In this document: positions 26,869-35,916 of the stretch, in pieces
Position numbering within the stretch: the stretch's first letter is position 1
Layout of the letters: the number at the start of each line of letters is the position of its first letter
Source: Lentibacillus sp. Marseille-P4043
GTDB taxonomy: Bacteria > Bacillota > Bacilli > Bacillales > Amphibacillaceae
Reading direction: 5' to 3'
Assembly (NCBI RefSeq): GCF_900258515.1
Contig: NZ_LT984884.1
Span: 1,749,277 to 1,813,276, forward strand
Length of the DNA stretch: 64,000 bases
Program-made: the position numbers and the translations under genes
Notes under the pieces: generated by a model
Told to the model about the DNA's origin: nothing
The model's input: only the letters and a program-made list of their open reading frames with translations
Database searches by the model: none

Positions 26869-26999
26869 CACATCACCCCTTAACAATGTATAAAAAAATT
26901 GCTTAAATATGCAGAAACAAGCCAATAAAATTAATACAGGAAAGGATGTATTTTGTTTTTTATTGTTGGACAAGACCATTGTGAAGAGATATTCACCAA

Positions 27000-27085
27000 A
27001 AGACGCCGAACAACCGCGAAAAGTCGCCGAACAAACGCGGAAAGTCGCCGGACAAACGCCAAAAGTCGCCATAACAACCGCACAA
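27000..27085. repeat. short tandem repeat, four copies of a 21-bp unit, upstream of mnxA
   Basis: GTCGCCGAACAAACGCGGAA-type units start at 27002, 27023, 27044 and 27065. They lie in the divergent region between the mnx and beta-oxidation operons. The core GAAA-GTCG-CG slightly resembles the 20-bp arrays, but the period differs. Confidence 0.75.
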
Positions 27086-27377
27086 ACTCACCAGCCCCTC
27101 ACGCGAATCCCCAAGACACAACGCTCCACCAAACGAAGCCAACCACTTAAAGGACCCCACATTTACAAAAAACGCTATCCATTGGACCAGTCAACTTCAC
27201 ATAGCCTTTGTTAATTCAAACATAAATCATTCAATTCAAAAACGAATCACGAACAATGCGCATCCCCTCCATTTTTAATTCAGTTTTGAATCTTTTCTGG
27301 CAATCCGAAAAAAATACACGCACCCAGTCACATTAAATTCCCCCTCCCATCAAGGCTTTCAACAAAAAAGCAACAAT
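27086..27377. other. divergent intergenic region between mnx and beta-oxidation operons
   Basis: Holds AT-rich DNA, several ATTCAA/TTGAAT-type short motifs (27217-27290) that could be activator sites, and no convincing gene. An enhancer for a sigma-54 activator would be expected here, but I cannot define one. Confidence 0.35.
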
Positions 27378-27395
27378 TTGGCATGGTTATTGCAA
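27378..27395 (+). promoter_or_regulatory. sigma-54 (SigL) -24/-12 promoter of the beta-oxidation operon
   Basis: TTGGCATGGTTATTGCAA: GG at 27380-27381 and GC at 27392-27393, separated by exactly 10 bp, within the TGGCAnnN4TTGCA consensus. It lies 37 bp before the ATG of the first acyl-CoA dehydrogenase and implies control by an enhancer-binding activator. Confidence 0.8.
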
Positions 27396-27431
27396 TAGTT
27401 GGAATAGAAAAATCATGGGGAGGAATTTTTA

Positions 27432-28580
27432 ATGACGACAGTAGTGGCAGATGAATTGCAACAAATGAAGACGATGATACGCAATTTTGTTGAAAAGGAA
27501 GTAGAACCATATGCACAGCAAATTGAAGAAGAAGATGCAATTCCGCAGCATTTGATCGAAAAAGCCAAAGAACTTGGTCTGTTTGGCATGAGTATTCCGG
27601 AAGAATATGGTGGCATTGGCTTAAATTCGGTTGGAAAAGCGATTGTGCTTGAACAGTTGGGCCGGACGCATAATGGTTTTGTTTCGTTAATCAGTGCACA
27701 TACGGGAATTGGCAGTACGGGATTGGTTAAACTTGCTTCTGAAAAGTTGAAACAAAAGTATTTGCCAGACATGGCTGCAGGGAAGAGAATTGGCGCATTT
27801 GCTTTATCAGAACCAGGTGCAGGGTCAGATGCTACGAATTTGGCGACGCAGGCTGAAAAGGTTGGCGATCAATGGGTAGTGAATGGGACCAAACATTTCA
27901 TTACCAATGCACCTGTTGCAGATGTTTTTACTGTGTTTGCATTAACAGATAAAGCAAAAGGTGCGAAGGGTGGCATCACGGCATTTTTGATTGAACGAGA
28001 TTTTCCTGGACTTATTATCGGTAAAAGCGATAAAAAGATGGGATTACGCGGGTCGTATACTGCACAAGTGATTTTTGAGGATTGTATGGTTCCAGAAGAA
28101 AATGTGATCGGTGAAGTTGGTATGGGTTACATGAATGCGCTAAAAATCCTTGGTGAAGGACGAGTGGGATTGGCTGCAAGGGCTGTTGGTTCTAGTGAAA
28201 AGCTAATCGAACTGTCAGCGAGTTATGCGAAGGAGCGTGTTCAATTTGGCAAACCAATTGCCAGTAATCAGGCGATTCAATGGATGCTTGCTGATATGGC
28301 AACGGAAACAGAGGCTGCTCGGACGTTGACAATGATGGCTGCGGAAAAGATTGATGAAGGGAAAAAAGTGATCAAGGAGGCTTCCATGGCCAAGTTATTT
28401 GCTTCCGAAGTTTTCAATAAGGTAGCGGATAAAGCGGTGCAAATTCATGGGGGGATTGGTTACATGGGTGAATATCCTGTTGAACGGTTTTACCGTGATG
28501 CGAGAATAACAAAGATATATGAAGGGACAAATGAAATTCAACGTCTGATTATTGCTAGGAAGGTTTTAGAACAAAATTAA
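27432..28580 (+). CDS. acyl-CoA dehydrogenase
   Basis: A 382-residue flavoenzyme that oxidises acyl-CoA to trans-2-enoyl-CoA, the first step of beta-oxidation. Family signatures are FALSEPGAGSDATNLAT (about 115-131, FAD/substrate loop), FITNAPVADVFTVFA and the C-terminal YRDARITKIYEGTNEIQRLII with the catalytic Glu near 364. Start ATG follows GGGGAGGAA. It is the first gene of the operon behind the -24/-12 promoter and is closely similar to the second dehydrogenase at 33411. Short- or medium-chain preference cannot be told with certainty. Confidence 0.93.
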   Translation: MTTVVADELQQMKTMIRNFVEKEVEPYAQQIEEEDAIPQHLIEKAKELGLFGMSIPEEYGGIGLNSVGKAIVLEQLGRTHNGFVSLISAHTGIGSTGLVKLASEKLKQKYLPDMAAGKRIGAFALSEPGAGSDATNLATQAEKVGDQWVVNGTKHFITNAPVADVFTVFALTDKAKGAKGGITAFLIERDFPGLIIGKSDKKMGLRGSYTAQVIFEDCMVPEENVIGEVGMGYMNALKILGEGRVGLAARAVGSSEKLIELSASYAKERVQFGKPIASNQAIQWMLADMATETEAARTLTMMAAEKIDEGKKVIKEASMAKLFASEVFNKVADKAVQIHGGIGYMGEYPVERFYRDARITKIYEGTNEIQRLIIARKVLEQN

Positions 28581-28587
28581 TTATAGA

Positions 28588-28738
28588 GGTTGTTCAAAAA
28601 GTCCGGTAAAAATGACACATCGAATTTCTTCGTTGGCTTGCTTTTCCGTTCCTCACGTATTAATAGCATACGTTCCGGTACTCAAAGCTACGCCGCCTTG
28701 AACTTCTCGGTCCTTTTTATCCTCCTTTTTGAACACCC
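28588..28738. mobile_element. MITE-like element between acyl-CoA dehydrogenase and MFS genes
   Basis: About 150 bp bounded by GGTTGTTCAAAAAG and CTTTTTGAACACCC (inverted ends), without coding capacity. I know similar TTCAAAAAG-ended short sequences from Bacillaceae genomes. It fills the gap between the first two operon genes and extends the following frame artificially. Confidence 0.6.
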
Positions 28739-28760
28739 ACTTACAGGAAAGAGGTTGTAT

Positions 28761-30029
28761 ATGCGTTGGATTGTTCTAGGTGTCTTGTTCCTTGGTATGA
28801 TTATAAACTTTGCTGATAAATCGATTATAGGTATTGCTGCCGGCCCGATTATGGAGGACTTGGATCTTTCTTATGAGGCTTGGGGAATTGTTGGAAGCAG
28901 CTATTATTGGCTTTATCCAATTACAGGTATCTTTGGTGCAGCTTGGGCCGATAAAATCGGGGCTAAAAAAATGCTGTGTTCGCTAATGTTTATTTGGGCA
29001 GTGTTACAGTTCGGCGTGTTAGCTATTACTGCTTTACCATTATTGATTATTTACCGCGTGTTGCTAGGTGCTTTTGAGGGCCCGTTTAGTCCGGTTGCTT
29101 ATAGTCATGCACATAAATGGTTTCCGCCAAAGCTTCGTGGATTTGCCAATTCGGTCGTTGTCTCTGGAGCAACGGTTGGAGCAATGGTTGTTGCACCAGC
29201 TTTAGTAGCGTTAATCAGCATATTCGGTTGGAAAATAGCGTTTGCCTGCTTAGGTGCTGCAAGTATTGTCTGGGCTGTCATCTTTATGATTTTTACAAAA
29301 GAAAGTCCGGTTGAGGCGTACAAGGAGCAACAGGAAAAGAAAAAGGCTAAATTAGAAAAAATTAACCTAAAAGATTTTGGGAAATTACTTGCATCTCCAT
29401 CCGCTTTATTTACGACATTAGCTTATTTTTCAACCTATATTTTAGTAGTCTGGATTTCGGTCTGGCTTCCTATTTATCTGGTTGAAGTCGTAAATATGAC
29501 ATCGGTTGAAATGGGTTATGGTGTGATGATCATTGGCATTGTTTCCACATTGATTTATATGTCTGTTTCGATGGTGTCTGATTATGTCTATAAACGAAAC
29601 CAAAATTGGCGAACTTCCCGCGTGTTTGTTGTGGGCATTTCAATGGTGATAGGAGCATTAAGCATGGCATCGATTACGATTTTTCAACATCCAATTTGGG
29701 TGATTGCAGCGATGTGTCTGGCTAAAGGATTAACCTATGCCATTTTACCAATCGGTCCGACGATCATGATTAACGAAATGCCAGAGCGTGGTGGGCTGAT
29801 GACAAGTATTTTAACATCATCCGGGAATATTGCCGGGATTGTTGGTCCGATGTTTACGGGATTTATCATCGGGCTGTCTGGATCAGATAAAATACTGGGC
29901 TACAATTATTCGGTGCTTGCAATGGCTGTCATCGTTTTAATTTTTGCTGGTTTATTTACGGTATTCGTAAAACCAGACGTGAATAAGAAGCAACCACTAG
30001 AAACACCAGCAGCACAAGAATCCAATTAA
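28761..30029 (+). CDS. MFS transporter
   Basis: A 422-residue major-facilitator protein with about 12 helices; the family loop between TM2 and TM3 is visible as AAWADKIGAKKML, and the second half has SDYVYKRNQNWRTSRV. The pattern NFADKSIIGIAAGPI in TM1 and GAFEGPFSPVAYSHAHKWFPPKLRG in TM4-5 recalls the anion:cation (ACS) branch that moves organic and sugar acids. I start at ATG 28761, which has AAAGAGG upstream; the frame continues back to 28590 only through the MITE-like element. In this operon it may import a carboxylic acid fed to the CoA ligase. Confidence 0.87.
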   Translation: MRWIVLGVLFLGMIINFADKSIIGIAAGPIMEDLDLSYEAWGIVGSSYYWLYPITGIFGAAWADKIGAKKMLCSLMFIWAVLQFGVLAITALPLLIIYRVLLGAFEGPFSPVAYSHAHKWFPPKLRGFANSVVVSGATVGAMVVAPALVALISIFGWKIAFACLGAASIVWAVIFMIFTKESPVEAYKEQQEKKKAKLEKINLKDFGKLLASPSALFTTLAYFSTYILVVWISVWLPIYLVEVVNMTSVEMGYGVMIIGIVSTLIYMSVSMVSDYVYKRNQNWRTSRVFVVGISMVIGALSMASITIFQHPIWVIAAMCLAKGLTYAILPIGPTIMINEMPERGGLMTSILTSSGNIAGIVGPMFTGFIIGLSGSDKILGYNYSVLAMAVIVLIFAGLFTVFVKPDVNKKQPLETPAAQESN

Positions 30030-30059
30030 TGAACGTTTAACCTATTGGGAGGGGTAAGT

Positions 30060-31670
30060 TTGCAAGATATCAAGCATCGACCATGGGAAAAGTATCATCA
30101 AGAATTAATGAAATGGGAAATTCCTAAAGGGTCATTCTACGCTATATTAGAGGAAACTGTGGAAAATTTTGGGAACAAAACAGCGGTTACGTTTACCGGG
30201 GAAAATATCACGTATCAGGTGTTAAAACGTCGTGTTGATAAATTAGCGGGCGGATGGAAAAAGCGAAATTTCAAGAAGGGAGAACGTATCGGGTTAATGG
30301 TTGGAAATCATCCCAGTTACATTATCTCTTATTATGCAGCACTTGCATTAGGATTAATTGTTGTGCAAATCAATCCTGCCTACACCAAAAGGGAACTGTT
30401 TAAGATTTTAACGGATTCTCAGGTTTCCTATATTGTTGCTGATGCTGTTTCCTTAAAAACAGTGAATGAAATGGAAAAGATTTATACGTTTAAGGGGATT
30501 TTTGTAGCGCAAAAAACGCAAGAGGCAAGTGATTCCGTTTTAAGTATTGAAGAGGTTATTCAAGAGGAAGCTGTGCTTGAAAGCCCGGTATCCATTGATG
30601 TAAAACGCGATGTGGCAGTCATTCAATACACAGGCGGGACAACTGGAGAGGTAAAAGGGGCAATGCTTACACATCAAAATATCATAACGAATGTCTTACA
30701 AAGTTATGCCATGTACAAAGAAAGAGCAACCCCAGGCAAAGAAATCGTGCTAGCTGCTACACCGTTGTATCACGTTTATGCGATGACAAGTGCTATGAAT
30801 CTAGGTATCTATATGGGAGCGAACATATTATTAATTGAGAAGTTTCGCATTGACGAGGTTATGAAGCTTATAAAAGAGCATCAGCCGACATTTTTCCCTG
30901 GTGTACCACAAATGTATAATGCATTCATCAATTATCCAGATGCAGAAATGTATGGTTTGGATTGCTTGAAGGTATGTTCCTCCGGGTCTGCTCCATTGCC
31001 AATCGAAGTGCATCGGCGGTTTGAAGCGATTACTGGGACAAAAATCCTTGAGGGGTACGGTATGTCCGAAACATCACCAACGACACATCGTACACCAATT
31101 AATGGGGAAGTAAAGGTAGGCAGTATCGGCATCCCTGTACCGGAAACGGATTGTCGAATTATCGACCAGGATCAATATGAAATGGGTACAAATTCCGTTG
31201 GTGAACTACTAATTAAAGGTCCGCAAGTTATGACAGGGTATCGGAACAATCAAGTGACTACCGAGCAAGCACTGCAAAATGGCTGGCTGCACACAGGTGA
31301 TTTGGCAATGATGGATGAGGATGGTTACTTCTATATTGTAGGTAGGAAAAAAGAAATGATTATTATGGGCGGATTCAATATTTATCCACAAGAAGTTGAA
31401 AGCGTTTTATATGAACACCCGGACGTAAAAGAATCAGCTGTTGTTGGGCTGCCAGATCGGGAAAAGGGCGAAATTGCCAAAGCTTATGTTGTTCCGAAAG
31501 AAGGATACTCGATCGATGTGGAAGAATTGACTGGGTTTTGCTATAAAAACTTAACACCATATAAGGTACCAAAGGAATTTGAAGTGATGGAGAAATTACC
31601 AAGAAATACAGTTGGCAAACTATTAAAGCGCAAGTTGGTTGATCAAGAAAAGAAAAATGGAAAGGAATGA
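30060..31670 (+). CDS. acyl-CoA synthetase (AMP-forming fatty acid-CoA ligase)
   Basis: A 536-residue ANL-family ligase that activates a carboxylic acid to its CoA thioester via an acyl-AMP. Motifs in order: P-loop YTGGTTGEVKGAMLTH (about 190-205), GYGMSETSPTTH (about 332), LHTGDLAMMDEDGYFYIVGR (about 410), KKEMIIMGGFNIYP and the C-terminal catalytic Lys in PRNTVGKLLKR (about 523). TTG at 30060 has GGGAGGGG at good distance; the frame from 30045 starts inside this site. It supplies the substrate for the dehydrogenases of this operon. Confidence 0.92.
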   Translation: MQDIKHRPWEKYHQELMKWEIPKGSFYAILEETVENFGNKTAVTFTGENITYQVLKRRVDKLAGGWKKRNFKKGERIGLMVGNHPSYIISYYAALALGLIVVQINPAYTKRELFKILTDSQVSYIVADAVSLKTVNEMEKIYTFKGIFVAQKTQEASDSVLSIEEVIQEEAVLESPVSIDVKRDVAVIQYTGGTTGEVKGAMLTHQNIITNVLQSYAMYKERATPGKEIVLAATPLYHVYAMTSAMNLGIYMGANILLIEKFRIDEVMKLIKEHQPTFFPGVPQMYNAFINYPDAEMYGLDCLKVCSSGSAPLPIEVHRRFEAITGTKILEGYGMSETSPTTHRTPINGEVKVGSIGIPVPETDCRIIDQDQYEMGTNSVGELLIKGPQVMTGYRNNQVTTEQALQNGWLHTGDLAMMDEDGYFYIVGRKKEMIIMGGFNIYPQEVESVLYEHPDVKESAVVGLPDREKGEIAKAYVVPKEGYSIDVEELTGFCYKNLTPYKVPKEFEVMEKLPRNTVGKLLKRKLVDQEKKNGKE

Positions 31671-31673
31671 TGA

Positions 31674-32534
31674 ATGATGCAAATCAATAAAGTCGCTGTG
31701 ATTGGAGCAGGTACAATGGGAGCGCAAATCGCCATGGTATGTGCACTTAAAGGATATGATGTTCTACTTAATGACATCGAAGAATCAAGTCTGGCCAAGG
31801 CTAGAGAATCACTGGCAGGACATATGAATCGTCGAATCGAGAAAGGGAAGCTAACAGAACAGGAAGTGGAAGCAGCATTTGGCCGGATGTCTTTTGTTAC
31901 GGATTTAAACGCCGTAAAAGAAGCCGATTTCGTTGTGGAGGCAATCGTGGAAAAATTGGATGTAAAACGGGAGCTATTTTCTAAACTGGATACACTCACA
32001 AACGATCATGCCATTTTGGCGACAAATAGTTCAACAATTGTCAGTTCAAAAATTGCCGATGCCACATCACGTCCAGCTAACGTATGTAATGTCCATTTTT
32101 TCAATCCGCCATTGGTCATGGAGTTGGTTGAAGTTGTGAAGGGACCACATACGTCAGATGAAACAGCTAAGACTGCTTTTGATTTCATTCAGACGTTAGG
32201 TAAAACGCCTGTGTTACTTAAAAAGGAAATTTCCGGATTTATTGCTAATCGTATTCTTGGCAAACTTACAGACGAAGCGGTTTTCTTATTGGAGAATGGC
32301 TATGCCACACATGAGGAAATTGATGTCGTTTGTAAGAAGGCGTTGAATCATCCAATCGGTCCATTTGCCTTAATGGATTTAACGGGGATTGATGTGAATT
32401 ATTTTGTCAGGTCACAACGCTATCAAGAGACTGGGGACGAAGCGGATAAACCTGCAGCATTGATTCAAGAGAAGGTGGAAAAAGGCGAATTAGGACGGAA
32501 AACTGGCAAAGGATTCTATGAATATAGCAGCTAA
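31674..32534 (+). CDS. 3-hydroxyacyl-CoA dehydrogenase (first of two)
   Basis: A 286-residue NAD-dependent 3-hydroxyacyl-CoA dehydrogenase. The Rossmann motif VAVIGAGTMGAQIA is at residues 7-20; the catalytic region reads NSSTIVSSKIAD and VHFFNPPLVMELVEVV (His about 139); the C-terminal dimer domain has HPIGPFALMDLTGID and KTGKGFYEY. It follows the ligase by 3 bp (two ATGs in a row, so the start may be 31677) and precedes a second, similar enzyme. Confidence 0.92.
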   Translation: MMQINKVAVIGAGTMGAQIAMVCALKGYDVLLNDIEESSLAKARESLAGHMNRRIEKGKLTEQEVEAAFGRMSFVTDLNAVKEADFVVEAIVEKLDVKRELFSKLDTLTNDHAILATNSSTIVSSKIADATSRPANVCNVHFFNPPLVMELVEVVKGPHTSDETAKTAFDFIQTLGKTPVLLKKEISGFIANRILGKLTDEAVFLLENGYATHEEIDVVCKKALNHPIGPFALMDLTGIDVNYFVRSQRYQETGDEADKPAALIQEKVEKGELGRKTGKGFYEYSS

Positions 32535-32552
32535 GGTTAGGTGGTGAACAGG

Positions 32553-33401
32553 ATGGAACATATAAGTGTAATCGGTGCTGGAACGATGGGGAGAGGAATT
32601 GCCTTTTCCTGTGCGGTTGCTGGTTTGTCTGTTGTTGTTCAGGATATTCAGGAACAAGGACTGACCGATGCCAAGGAATATCACAAGCGGCATTTTCAAA
32701 AACGTGTTGATCGGGGGAAATTAACCGAGGATCAAGCAGAACAGTTGAGTGGAAATATCACGTATACGCTGAGCCTTGAAGAAGCTGCATCCAAGGCAGA
32801 TTTAATTGTGGAAGCAGTTCCGGAGATTCTGTCTTTAAAAATAGAGACGTTTAAAAAACTGGATGCATCTGCATCAGAACATACCATTTTGGCAACGAAT
32901 ACATCGACAATGAGTCCGACAGAGATTGCAGCACAAACAAGTCATCCTAATCAATGTATTGCCTTGCATTTTTTTAATCCGGTGCCAAAAATGAAATTAA
33001 TTGAAGTGATTTGTGGACTGGAAACATCTGAAGAAACGATTAAACGTGCGTTTGCATTTGGTGAACAGATTGGTAAAGAATGCGTCAAAATTAATGAATT
33101 TCCCGGATTTGCCGTTAGTCGCATGAATTGTCTGATCGGTAATGAAGCAATGAACATGGTCATGGAAGGTGTCGGTTCCATTGAGGATATTGATAAGGCG
33201 ATGAAGCTTGGACTAAATCATCCGATGGGGCCGTTGGAATTAGCTGATTTAGTTGGACTAGATGTACGACTGCGAAATATGGAGTACTTACATCAAACAT
33301 TGGGCGAGAAATTTCGTCCTTGTCCACTTCTCGTAAAGTATGTAAAAGCGGGATACCTGGGTAAGAAAACAGGGCGGGGCTTTTATCACTATAAAGCGTA
33401 G
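32553..33401 (+). CDS. 3-hydroxyacyl-CoA dehydrogenase (second of two)
   Basis: A 282-residue paralogue of the preceding gene, with ISVIGAGTMGRGIAF at residues 3-17, NTSTMSPTEIAAQ, LHFFNPVPKMKLIEVI and HPMGPLELADLVGLD. ATG at 32553 has GGTGGTGAACAGG before it; 12 bp of frame upstream are not needed. Two such enzymes in tandem suggest different chain length or stereochemical preference, but sequence alone does not tell which. Confidence 0.9.
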   Translation: MEHISVIGAGTMGRGIAFSCAVAGLSVVVQDIQEQGLTDAKEYHKRHFQKRVDRGKLTEDQAEQLSGNITYTLSLEEAASKADLIVEAVPEILSLKIETFKKLDASASEHTILATNTSTMSPTEIAAQTSHPNQCIALHFFNPVPKMKLIEVICGLETSEETIKRAFAFGEQIGKECVKINEFPGFAVSRMNCLIGNEAMNMVMEGVGSIEDIDKAMKLGLNHPMGPLELADLVGLDVRLRNMEYLHQTLGEKFRPCPLLVKYVKAGYLGKKTGRGFYHYKA

Positions 33402-33410
33402 GGAGGAACG

Positions 33411-34562
33411 ATGATGGATTATCAATTCGATGAAGATATTTTATTTTTAAAAAAGAATGTTCGCGCTTTTGTGCAATCCGAGGTAGAAGAAGTTGCCATG
33501 GAGATTGAACGGGAGGATAAAATACCGGCTGCGATTATTGACATGTCGAAGGAAATGGGCCTGTTTGGGCTAAGCATCCCTGAGGAATACGGTGGACTCG
33601 GAATTGGGATGGTCGGAAAATGTGCTTTATATGAAGAAATTGGGGCAACCCATAATGGCTATACAACACTGATTGGTGCACATACAGGAATTGGAACTGT
33701 GGGCATTGTCGAGCTGGGGACGAAAGCACAAAAGGAAAAATACCTGCCGCCAATGGCAAGGGGTGACAAGATAGGGGCATTTGCGCTGACCGAACCAAGC
33801 GCTGGATCGAATGCTAGCAATCTAAAAACAACCGCTGTTAAAAAGGGCGATAAATATATTTTAAATGGCACCAAACATTACATTACCAATGCAACCGAAG
33901 CAGACGTATTCACTGTAATGGCCGTAACCGATCCGAGTAAAGGGGCAAAAGGAATTACCTCATTTATCGTAGAAAAAGATTTTCCAGGTTTTCGAGTTGG
34001 AGCTGTGGAACCGAAAATGGGATTAAAAGGCTCTCATTCAGCTGAACTTATTTTAGAAGATTGTGAGGTTCCGGTTGAAAATGTGTTAGGTGAAGAAGGA
34101 AAAGGCTATATTAATGCCTTGAAGATCCTGGCAAATGGTCGGGCTGGATTGGCGGCACGAAATTTAGGCTCTTGTCAAAAACTACTAGATTTATCAATGA
34201 ATCAAGTGCTAGAGCGGGAACAATTTGGTGTACCGATCATGGAGCATCAAGCTGTTGCACATATGGTAGCTGAAATAGCAGTTGAAATCGAAGCGTTACG
34301 ATCTTTCACATATCGGGTTGCTAGTATGGTTGACGAAGGAGAGAAAGTGATTAAAGAGGCAGCGATGCTCAAATTATATGGCTCAGAAGTATACAACCGG
34401 GTAGCTGATAAAGCAGTGCAAGTACATGGTGGAATTGGTTACATCGCTGATTTTCCAATTGAGCGATTTTACCGGGATGCACGAATCACGAGAATCTATG
34501 AAGGCACATCGGAAATCCAGAAGAATATTATTAGTGGTCAATTGAAAAAAGAGTACAGCTAG
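33411..34562 (+). CDS. acyl-CoA dehydrogenase (second)
   Basis: A 383-residue acyl-CoA dehydrogenase closely like the one at 27432: FALTEPSAGSNASNLKTTA, YITNATEADVFTVMAV and YRDARITRIYEGTSEIQKNII with the catalytic Glu near 363. The substrate loop has SAGSN where most have GAGSD. ATG (two in a row) follows GTAGGGAGGAACG, 9 bp after the previous stop. Possibly specific for another chain length. Confidence 0.92.
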   Translation: MMDYQFDEDILFLKKNVRAFVQSEVEEVAMEIEREDKIPAAIIDMSKEMGLFGLSIPEEYGGLGIGMVGKCALYEEIGATHNGYTTLIGAHTGIGTVGIVELGTKAQKEKYLPPMARGDKIGAFALTEPSAGSNASNLKTTAVKKGDKYILNGTKHYITNATEADVFTVMAVTDPSKGAKGITSFIVEKDFPGFRVGAVEPKMGLKGSHSAELILEDCEVPVENVLGEEGKGYINALKILANGRAGLAARNLGSCQKLLDLSMNQVLEREQFGVPIMEHQAVAHMVAEIAVEIEALRSFTYRVASMVDEGEKVIKEAAMLKLYGSEVYNRVADKAVQVHGGIGYIADFPIERFYRDARITRIYEGTSEIQKNIISGQLKKEYS

Positions 34563-34575
34563 GGAGGGTTTTTAG

Positions 34576-35760
34576 ATGCAAGAATCTGTAGTCATTGTCA
34601 GTGCTGTTCGTACGCCAATCGGAGCATATGGCGGATCATTTAAAAATGTGAGTTCAGGGCACTTAGCCTCGATTGCTACTGAAGAAGCGATCAATCGAAG
34701 CGGGATAGCTGCTGAGCAAGTGGATGAAGTCATCATGGGGGAAGTTCGCCAAACGACTGAATCTTCCAATGTTGCGCGTGTTGCCGCATTACGAGCGGGG
34801 GTTCCAGAAACAGCAACCGCCTACACGATCAACCGTTTGTGTGCATCCGGTATGCAGGCAGTCGCTTCGGCTGTACAGCAAATCGCGTTTGATCAAGCTG
34901 AAATTATTGTTGCAGGTGGAACCGAAAGTATGAGCAGGTCCCCAATTTACCTACGTAATGCTAGATTTGGCGGGGATAAACCAACGATGGTTGACGCTAA
35001 TCTAGAAGCAGGACAACAACCAACAGAGATTTACGGGAGAAATCTTGGCATGGGTGTGACCGCGGAAAACGTTGCTGAAAAATATAATATTTCCCGGGAA
35101 GATCAAGATGCGTTTGCCCTGGAAAGTCAACGAAGAGCCCATCAAGCAATAACGGAAGGAAAATTCATAGATGAAATTGTTCCTATTCAAGTGAAGGAGC
35201 GGAAACGGACGTTTGTTGTGGAAACAGATGAGCATCCAAGACCAAATACATCGAAGGAAAAACTAGCGAAATTAAAACCGGCATTCAAGGAAAATGGTAC
35301 CGTTACAGCTGGCAATGCTTGCGGTCGAAATGATGGTGCAACTGCATTGGTAATCATGAAGGAATCCAAGGCAAAAGAATTAGGGCTTCGACCAATTGCG
35401 CGGATTATCGACTGGGCGACTGCTGGAGTTTCCCCGAAAATCATGGGGATTGGTCCTATTCCAGCCGTCCGTAAGTTGTTAAACAAAACGGAAAAGTCAC
35501 TTGCTGATATTGATCTGATCGAGCTAAATGAAGCATTCGCCTCCCAATCACTAGCGGTCATCCGTGAGCTTGGATTGGACCCGAAGAAAGTTAACGTAAA
35601 TGGTGGAGCAATCGCATTAGGCCATCCAGTAGGGGCGAGTGGAGCACGAATCATGACCACCCTATTACATGAAATGAAAAAACGAAATAATCAAATTGGC
35701 GTTGCCACATTATGTGCCGGTGGTGGCCAAGGAATGGCAATAATGGTGGAACATATTTAG
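34576..35760 (+). CDS. acetyl-CoA C-acyltransferase (thiolase)
   Basis: A 394-residue thiolase closing the beta-oxidation cycle by splitting 3-ketoacyl-CoA. Active-site elements: nucleophile Cys in [15 protein letters not shown] (about residue 89), [19 protein letters not shown] (His about 348) and [11 protein letters not shown] (Cys about 379). It follows the second dehydrogenase by 13 bp with AGGGAGG before the ATG. The 75-bp duplicated palindrome segment lies just behind it. Confidence 0.94.
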   Translation: MQESVVIVSAVRTPIGAYGGSFKNVSSGHLASIATEEAINRSGIAAEQVDEVIMGEVRQTTESSNVARVAALRAGVPETATAYTINRLCASGMQAVASAVQQIAFDQAEIIVAGGTESMSRSPIYLRNARFGGDKPTMVDANLEAGQQPTEIYGRNLGMGVTAENVAEKYNISREDQDAFALESQRRAHQAITEGKFIDEIVPIQVKERKRTFVVETDEHPRPNTSKEKLAKLKPAFKENGTVTAGNACGRNDGATALVIMKESKAKELGLRPIARIIDWATAGVSPKIMGIGPIPAVRKLLNKTEKSLADIDLIELNEAFASQSLAVIRELGLDPKKVNVNGGAIALGHPVGASGARIMTTLLHEMKKRNNQIGVATLCAGGGQGMAIMVEHI

Positions 35761-35761
35761 C

Positions 35762-35911
35762 GGGACATGGGGACAGGTTACTTGTCCCACCATTTATTTA
35801 CAAATAGAACAAAACTACATTGGGAAAGGATGAACTGGGACATGGGGACAGGTTACTTGTCCCACCATTTATTTACAAATAGAGCAAAAACTACATTAGG
35901 GAAAGGATGAG
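35762..35911. repeat. tandem duplication of a 75-bp palindrome-plus-RBS segment
   Basis: Two direct copies (35762-35836 and 35837-35911), each with a GGGACA palindrome, the tail ACCATTTATTTACAAATAGA and a GGGAAAGGATGA ribosome binding site. Only the second is followed by the enoyl-CoA hydratase start. The same palindrome plus tail recurs at 49154. Confidence 0.85.
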
Positions 35912-35916
35912 TAGAT

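Noticed and set aside
26872..27072. N-terminal extension of the mnxA protein
   Set aside because: The extension is encoded by 21-bp tandem repeats and lacks a ribosome binding site, whereas an almost perfect one precedes the GTG at 26868.
28590..28760. 57-residue extension of the MFS transporter
   Set aside because: It lies in the MITE-like element; the ATG at 28761 has a proper site and gives the normal family length.
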